Below, piece after piece: positions 7,580 to 11,457 of a stretch of DNA of 11,457 nt. Every line of letters starts with the position of its first letter. The stretch's first letter is position 1. Below the pieces are notes generated by a model that had not been told where the DNA came from, did not search any database, and saw nothing but the letters and a program-made list of their open reading frames with translations. The translations under genes were made by a program, and so were the position numbers. The stretch is from Clostridiales bacterium (GTDB lineage: Bacteria; Bacillota; Clostridia; Oscillospirales; Acutalibacteraceae), in contig JAJBVC010000221.1 in assembly GCA_020860025.1 (NCBI GenBank), forward strand, positions 1 through 11,457. The letters are read 5' to 3'.

Positions 7580-9697
7580 ATGGATAATTATGTTGGCAAG
7601 CGTCTTGACGGCAGATATGAAATTCAGGAAATAGTTGGCGTTGGCGGAATGTCTGTCGTTTATAAAGGTTACGATAATGTAGATGACAGAATTGTTGCCG
7701 TTAAAATACTTAAGGATGAATTTTTGGCTAATGATGAATTTGTACGCAGATTTAAAAATGAATCAAAGGCTATCGCATTGCTTTCTCATCCAAATATTGT
7801 TAAAGTGTATGATTTTAGTTTTGGCGAAAAACTCCAGTACATCGTTATGGAGTATGTTGACGGTATAACACTTAAAGAGTATATTCAAAAACAAGGCGCA
7901 ATTACATGGAATGATGCATTATTTTTTACAACACAAATTTTGCGTGCCCTTCAGCACGCTCACGATAAGGGCATCGTTCACAGAGATATTAAACCTCAAA
8001 ATATTATTCTTCTTCCAAACGGCAACATTAAGGTTGCAGATTTTGGTATTGCTCGTTTTTCACGAAGTGAGACGAGGACGTTAACAGAAACCGCAATTGG
8101 TTCTGTTCATTATATAAGCCCTGAGCAGGCTAAGGGTGAGTTCACCGACGAACGTGCTGATATTTATTCGGTAGGTGTTGTTCTTTATGAAATGCTTGCC
8201 GGTAAGGTTCCGTTTGAGGCGGAAAATGCCGTATCCGTCGCTTTAATGCAAATTCAAAATGACGCTAAAAAGCTAACCGATATAAATCCCGATATTCCCG
8301 TAGGCCTTGAACAAATTTGTATTCACGCCATGCAAAAAAACCAGGACGACAGGTATCAGTCCGCAACCGAAATGCTGTTAGACGTTGAGGAAGTTATTAA
8401 AAATCCGAATGCAACATTTGATTATTCATATTTTGTTGATAAAGAGCCTACAAAATATGTAATGAATACCGATGATAAAATTGTATTAAAAGAAGAAACT
8501 AACGATGTTATCGATGACGATTATGATGATTTGGATGATGATGTATATTATGACCCGAATCATAAAAAGAAAGTTATTTCTGCAATCGTTATCGGTGTAA
8601 TTGTTTTAATAGCTGCAATAGTTCTTCTTGTGCTTGGTATGACTTCAAGCTTTAGTTCCGAAACTACAACGCTCGAAAGTTTTGTTGGTTTTTCTTATGA
8701 TGAACTTCAAAGCTCAAACAAGTATGACTATGAGTTTATTCTTGAACAGGAAAAAACCGACGAAGCGGAACCGGGCATAATTATTGACCAGTCACCTGAG
8801 GCGGGTACAAAAGTTTTGTCAGATAGTGAAGTAGTTCTTGTTGTTGCCGCTTCAATGGATGATATTACTGTTCCTAATGTATATGACCTTGATGAGGAAA
8901 AAGCAATTAAAGCATTGGCAAATGAGGGTCTGAACAACTATACAATCACAACGGTTTCAAGTGAAACTGTGGATGAAGGCTTGGTTGTATATACAGAACC
9001 TAAGGCAAACAGTATAGTTTCATCAGATGAACAGATAATTATTTATATCAGTTCAGGACCTACAACAACTACTATTGACACTATTAAAGTTCCTGATGTT
9101 ACCGGCTTAAAGCAGGAGGGCGCAAGAGCGTTCCTTGAACGAATGGGATTTGAAAATATAACATTTTCCACTAAAGACAGTGAAATGGCAAAAGGCGTCG
9201 TTATCAGTCAGTCTCCGTCATCCGGTGAAACAGTATCGGCTGATACAACAATTAACGTAGTTATTTCATCAGGTGTTACAACAACTACTACAAAAGCTAC
9301 ATCAAAGGTTTCAATTTCAGTATCATTGCCGAAATATTACGATGATGACGGCGAATATGTAACTGATACGCTTACTGTAACTCTTGACGGCGAAACGTAT
9401 CTTAGCCAGACGGTCACTCTTAAAGGCGGAAAAGCAAACGTAAGTATAACACTTGACGAGGATGATGTTGGTGTTAGAGTTAAAGTATCGCTTAAAGATT
9501 TAGGAGCTGTTGAAACGAAAACTGTCAGCGGCGGAAAAAATCAGAGTTTGTCCATTGATTTCAGCGGATTTTCCAATGATAAGCCTGTTTCGGACGATGA
9601 TGAAACAACACTAAACACTGACAGTACAGATTCTACAGATGATTCGGATACAGACCAAACTGATGACGATGAAACAACTGAATCTGAAGAGGAATAA
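7580..9697 (+). CDS. prkC: PASTA-domain Ser/Thr protein kinase (PrkC/Stk) with C-terminal extension
   Basis: This is a membrane kinase that senses peptidoglycan fragments or lipid II through outside PASTA domains and phosphorylates cytoplasmic proteins; in Bacillus it also triggers spore germination. The kinase domain spans about 12-272: glycine loop GVGGMSVVYKG (20-30), Lys42, HRDIKPQN (134-141, catalytic Asp136), DFG (154-156), threonine-rich activation loop ending in SPEQ (180-183). A very acidic linker (308-326) precedes KKK and the single membrane helix (332-354). Outside are three PASTA repeats (about 365-425, 428-493, 502-565); the first is degenerate at its start. Threonine-rich linkers (TTTT) follow the second and third. 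A region of alternating hydrophobic residues (574-662) then suggests a beta-sandwich, and residues 663-705 are a D/E/S/T-only-like tail. The ATG has GGAGTGA (7564-7570) upstream. At 705 residues it is longer than the Bacillus protein because of this extension. Confidence 0.95.
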   Translation: MDNYVGKRLDGRYEIQEIVGVGGMSVVYKGYDNVDDRIVAVKILKDEFLANDEFVRRFKNESKAIALLSHPNIVKVYDFSFGEKLQYIVMEYVDGITLKEYIQKQGAITWNDALFFTTQILRALQHAHDKGIVHRDIKPQNIILLPNGNIKVADFGIARFSRSETRTLTETAIGSVHYISPEQAKGEFTDERADIYSVGVVLYEMLAGKVPFEAENAVSVALMQIQNDAKKLTDINPDIPVGLEQICIHAMQKNQDDRYQSATEMLLDVEEVIKNPNATFDYSYFVDKEPTKYVMNTDDKIVLKEETNDVIDDDYDDLDDDVYYDPNHKKKVISAIVIGVIVLIAAIVLLVLGMTSSFSSETTTLESFVGFSYDELQSSNKYDYEFILEQEKTDEAEPGIIIDQSPEAGTKVLSDSEVVLVVAASMDDITVPNVYDLDEEKAIKALANEGLNNYTITTVSSETVDEGLVVYTEPKANSIVSSDEQIIIYISSGPTTTTIDTIKVPDVTGLKQEGARAFLERMGFENITFSTKDSEMAKGVVISQSPSSGETVSADTTINVVISSGVTTTTTKATSKVSISVSLPKYYDDDGEYVTDTLTVTLDGETYLSQTVTLKGGKANVSITLDEDDVGVRVKVSLKDLGAVETKTVSGGKNQSLSIDFSGFSNDKPVSDDDETTLNTDSTDSTDDSDTDQTDDDETTESEEE
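9062..9290 (+). repeat. Direct repeat encoding the threonine linkers after PASTA 2 and PASTA 3
   Basis: The 13-mer ACAACAACTACTA occurs at 9062-9074 and again at 9278-9290, exactly 216 bases (72 codons) apart and in the same frame. Both copies follow SSG codons that close a PASTA repeat and encode the TTTT linker. The exact spacing equals one PASTA-plus-linker unit. This suggests that repeats 2 and 3 arose by duplication or are kept alike by gene conversion, although their protein sequences have diverged between the linkers. Confidence 0.55.
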
Positions 9698-9699
9698 AA

Positions 9700-10584
9700 A
9701 TGCCGGAAGGTATCATAATTAAAGGAATCGGCGGTTTTTACTATGTAGAAACTGCCGATGACATCTATGAGTGCAAAGCTCGTGGTGTGTTCAGAAAAGA
9801 AAAAATTACACCGCTTGTCGGCGACAGAGTGAATATTACAATAAATCAAAACGCAGAGAATACTATTGATAAAATTTTACCTCGAAAAAATTTTTTAGTT
9901 CGTCCTCCAGTTGCCAATATTGACTTATTGTTTATTGTCTCGTCCGCCGTTAATCCTAAAATCAATCCGCTTGTTCTTGATAGGATTATTGCAATTGCCG
10001 AATATAAAAAAATTGAGCCGATAATTATTTTTACAAAAATTGATTTGTCAGACGATTATTTGCAATTTGAAAGTATATACAGTAATGCGGGATTTAAAAC
10101 TGTTAGCTGCAACAATCTTAACGGCGACGGCACTCAGGTTATTTTAGAAATCCTTAAAGGAAAAATAAGCGCTTTTACAGGTAATACTGGTGTCGGTAAA
10201 TCATCGTTGTTAAATGCAATAATGCCAAATCTTGATTTAGCAACAGGAGAAACGAGCAAAAAGTTAGGCAGAGGTAAACACACAACTCGCCACTGTGAAC
10301 TTTTTAAAGTTTGTGGCGGTTACGTTGCGGATACGCCGGGATTTTCAGCCATTGATATTGAAGCGTCTGAAAAAATACTTAAAGATGATTTGCCTTTTTG
10401 CTTCAGAGAATTTTTGCCATATATTGATGAGTGTAAATTTTCCACTAATTGTTCTCATATTAACGATAAGGGCTGCGCTGTCGTAAAAGCGCTAAATGAC
10501 GGTAAAATATCAAAAAGCAGACACGACAGTTATGTTCATATGTATAATGACGTTAAGGATATAAAAAAATGGGAACTAAAATAA
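9700..10584 (+). CDS. rsgA: Ribosome small-subunit-dependent GTPase RsgA
   Basis: RsgA (YloQ/CpgA in Bacillus) is a circularly permuted GTPase that checks late 30S subunit assembly. The 294-residue protein has the N-terminal OB fold (about 1-65, with IKGIGGFYYV and ECKARGVFRKE). The G motifs then come in permuted order: G4 as TKID (112-115), G1 GNTGVGKSS (161-169), the switch region GRGKHTTRH (190-198), and G3 DTPG (211-214). The C-terminal zinc knuckle is Cys245, Cys251, His253 and Cys259. Its first two cysteines are five residues apart rather than the four I expect from E. coli and Bacillus. The ribosome binding site AGAGGA (9688-9693) lies inside the end of prkC, two bases before the next start. 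In Bacillus, CpgA is a PrkC/PrpC substrate, so the position right after stp-prkC is meaningful. Confidence 0.96.
   Translation: MPEGIIIKGIGGFYYVETADDIYECKARGVFRKEKITPLVGDRVNITINQNAENTIDKILPRKNFLVRPPVANIDLLFIVSSAVNPKINPLVLDRIIAIAEYKKIEPIIIFTKIDLSDDYLQFESIYSNAGFKTVSCNNLNGDGTQVILEILKGKISAFTGNTGVGKSSLLNAIMPNLDLATGETSKKLGRGKHTTRHCELFKVCGGYVADTPGFSAIDIEASEKILKDDLPFCFREFLPYIDECKFSTNCSHINDKGCAVVKALNDGKISKSRHDSYVHMYNDVKDIKKWELK
10555..10560 (+). promoter_or_regulatory. Ribosome binding site for thiN inside rsgA
   Basis: AAGGAT lies eight bases before the thiN ATG and inside the last codons of rsgA. It decides the thiN start: the ATG that overlaps the rsgA end by 16 bases is the right distance from this site, and no other Met codon precedes the conserved ADSG motif. 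Confidence 0.7.
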
Positions 10585-11198
10585 AAAGTTGCGTTATTAT
10601 TTCGGGTGCGCCTGAAAGTGATATTGATTATATTAAAAATTATATAGATGACAGTTATATTATTGCAGCGGACAGCGGTTATGAAAAATGCCAAAGACTT
10701 GGCATTAATCCTGATTTAATAGTAGGTGATTTTGATTCGTCAAATAAGCCTGACGCCGACTGTGAAATTATAACGCTACAGGTACGCAAAGACGACACCG
10801 ATACATTTCACTGTGTCCGGATTGCCGTTGAGCGTGGGTTTAATGATATAACTGTTTTAGGCGGTATTGGCTCAAGGGTTGACCATACTTATTCAAATAT
10901 ATTGTCTCTCGTTTATTGTGATGAACATGGTGTGAATTCTAAATTGGTAAATCCTGACAACTGTGTGTCTATTATTAAGAAAAAAACGGTCGTCAAAAAG
11001 AGCAACTACAAATATTTTTCATTATTTGCGCTTTTTGAAAAATGTGAAGGCGTAAGTATAGAAGGCGCCGAATATAATTTAAATAATGAAAGTATTCTTC
11101 CGTCTGACCAGTTTACTCAAAGTAATGCGTTTAAAGACGGAGAGGTAACAATTTCTTTAAAATCGGGAAAATTAATTTTAATTCAGAGTAACGATTAG
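10569..11198 (+). CDS. thiN: Thiamine pyrophosphokinase
   Basis: This enzyme transfers pyrophosphate from ATP to thiamine, making the cofactor thiamine diphosphate directly from salvaged thiamine. The 209-residue protein shows the family's ATP- and metal-site motifs: AADSGY (33-38), PDLIVGDFDS (48-57), RKDDTDT (73-79) and GGIGSRVDHTYSN (98-110). The C-terminal beta-sandwich that binds thiamine ends with SNAF at 185-188, where many relatives have SNEF. The length is normal. The gene overlaps rsgA by 16 bases in a different frame, pointing to coupled expression. In Bacillus rpe (ribulose-phosphate 3-epimerase) lies between rsgA and thiN; here it is missing. No thiamine riboswitch is seen upstream, as expected for a gene inside an operon. 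Confidence 0.95.
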   Translation: MGTKIKSCVIISGAPESDIDYIKNYIDDSYIIAADSGYEKCQRLGINPDLIVGDFDSSNKPDADCEIITLQVRKDDTDTFHCVRIAVERGFNDITVLGGIGSRVDHTYSNILSLVYCDEHGVNSKLVNPDNCVSIIKKKTVVKKSNYKYFSLFALFEKCEGVSIEGAEYNLNNESILPSDQFTQSNAFKDGEVTISLKSGKLILIQSND

Positions 11199-11201
11199 CT
11201 C

Positions 11202-11230
11202 AAAATTTCATAGGATGTAGTAAATACAGC
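11202..11230 (+). promoter_or_regulatory. Weak candidate sporulation (sigma-E-like) promoter
   Basis: The 50-nt gap after thiN contains AAAATTT (11202-11208) and, 14 bases further on, AATACAGC (11223-11230). The second element matches the sigma-E -10 consensus CATACAnT at ATACA but differs at its first and last positions. The first resembles the ATATT-type -35 with one mismatch. In Bacillus spoVM is transcribed by sigma-E, which is why I looked here. The match is imperfect in AT-rich DNA, and the transcription start would lie very close to the ribosome binding site at 11235. Confidence 0.2.
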
Positions 11231-11234
11231 AAAT

Positions 11235-11240
11235 GAGGTG
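11235..11240 (+). promoter_or_regulatory. Ribosome binding site of the 47-codon gene
   Basis: GAGGTG lies eight bases before the ATG at 11249. It is the main evidence, apart from protein composition and gene context, that this short reading frame is translated. Confidence 0.6.
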
Positions 11241-11248
11241 TTACTGCA

Positions 11249-11392
11249 ATGAAAAAAATGTGCAAACGTGATTACTTGTGGATTGCATTTGGTGCGGGTT
11301 GTGTAATTGCTTGCTGCTGCCCGACAGTATGGATAACAAGAATTCTTGCGATTGTAGTAATTATTCTTGGTATTATTTGCTGTAAAAGATAA
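11249..11392 (+). CDS. 47-residue Cys-rich hydrophobic membrane peptide, function unknown
   Basis: I do not recognise a named family. The product starts with a basic, soluble-looking stretch (MKKMCKRDYL), then is almost entirely hydrophobic to the end and closes with CCKR. Two short hydrophobic segments at about 11-27 and 30-43 are separated by a Pro (25) and an Arg (31), so it could be one long helix or a tight hairpin. Seven of 47 residues are cysteine (5, 18, 22, 23, 24, 44, 45), including CCC and CC runs. The ATG has GAGGTG eight bases upstream; a second ATG at codon 4 is possible. The gene lies 50 nt after thiN and 14 nt before the spoVM start, so it is probably cotranscribed with spoVM, and a link with sporulation is an inference from position only. 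Cysteine runs could bind metal, be acylated or form disulfides; the sequence does not say which. Confidence 0.72.
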   Translation: MKKMCKRDYLWIAFGAGCVIACCCPTVWITRILAIVVIILGIICCKR

Positions 11393-11393
11393 T

Positions 11394-11399
11394 GGGGGA
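11394..11399 (+). promoter_or_regulatory. Ribosome binding site of spoVM
   Basis: GGGGGA lies seven bases before the ATG at 11407 and starts one base after the stop of the 47-codon gene. It supports both the spoVM start and coupling of the two small genes. Confidence 0.6.
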
Positions 11400-11406
11400 A
11401 CATTTT

Positions 11407-11457
11407 ATGAAAATCGTACTAATTAAAAGTCCAAAGTTTTTAGCGCCCGTATTAAGA
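11407..11457 (+). CDS. spoVM: SpoVM spore morphogenesis peptide (5' part, cut by window end)
   Basis: Only 17 codons are visible: MKIVLIKSPKFLAPVLR. Compared from memory with the 26-residue Bacillus SpoVM (MKFYTIKLPKFLGGIVR at its start), M1, K2, I6, K7, P9, K10, F11, L12 and R17 are identical. Pro9 is the residue that keeps the Bacillus helix shallow in the membrane, so that it prefers the convex forespore surface. SpoVM marks that surface and anchors the SpoIVA coat base. Position agrees as well: in Bacillus spoVM follows thiN. The ribosome binding site GGGGGA is well spaced. The complete gene should end about ten codons beyond the window. The identification rests on a short stretch plus context, and implies the organism has or had an endospore pathway. 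Confidence 0.83.
   Translation, partial: MKIVLIKSPKFLAPVLR

Noticed and set aside
9566..9694. Low-complexity GAT/GAC/ACA-rich DNA as a possible microsatellite or foreign insertion
   Set aside because: It is in frame, ends with a normal stop just before rsgA, and simply codes the acidic tail of the kinase. No exact tandem unit is seen.
9541..9849. 102-codon open frame on the minus strand, Ser-rich, across the prkC-rsgA junction
   Set aside because: Its serine and valine runs are the reverse complement of the acidic GAT/GAC/ACA-rich tail of prkC. It has no ribosome binding site that I can see and overlaps two clear genes.
1..11457. Rho-independent terminators, tRNA or rRNA genes, CRISPR arrays, insertion sequences
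   Set aside because: I read the junctions for GC-rich hairpins followed by T runs and found none. There are no spaced repeats, transposase motifs or structured RNA candidates.

Overview
The window is AT-rich chromosomal DNA from a low-GC Firmicute, most likely a clostridial (Oscillospiraceae/Ruminococcaceae-like) gut or rumen bacterium. This rests on gene order, on Gram-positive-type Shine-Dalgarno sequences, on a PASTA-domain Ser/Thr kinase of clostridial architecture with threonine-rich linkers, and on a spoVM start at the right edge, which points to an endospore former or a descendant of one. The placement is by gene content and protein flavour, not by a database match.

All thirteen genes lie on the + strand and are tightly packed. 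In order: rpoZ (RNA polymerase omega), priA (replication restart helicase), def (peptide deformylase), fmt (Met-tRNA formyltransferase), a YugP-like membrane zinc metallopeptidase, rsmB (16S rRNA m5C methyltransferase), rlmN (23S rRNA/tRNA m2A methyltransferase), a PP2C phosphatase (stp/prpC), a PASTA kinase (prkC), rsgA (30S-maturation GTPase), thiN (thiamine pyrophosphokinase), an unrecognised 47-residue Cys-rich membrane peptide, and the first 17 codons of spoVM. Gaps through thiN are 0 to 28 nt, several junctions overlap, and I see no terminator hairpin. Most of the window therefore looks like one long, translationally coupled operon. The only gap that could hold a promoter is the 50 nt after thiN.

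The layout is the known Firmicute block rpoZ-(coaBC)-priA-def-fmt-rsmB-rlmN-prpC-prkC-rsgA-(rpe)-thiN-spoVM. Here coaBC and rpe are absent from their Bacillus positions, and a zinc protease sits between fmt and rsmB. Functionally the block joins formyl-methionine handling (fmt adds formyl, def removes it), ribosome modification and assembly (rsmB, rlmN, rsgA), and a reversible phosphorylation switch (stp/prkC) that in Bacillus acts on RsgA among other targets and senses cell-wall fragments.

The parts most worth a second look are the right end (the 47-residue peptide beside spoVM, with a weak sporulation-promoter candidate), and the C-terminal extension of the kinase: a predicted beta-rich domain plus a strongly acidic tail outside the cell. 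I found no mobile element, CRISPR array, RNA gene or clearly new multi-gene system.
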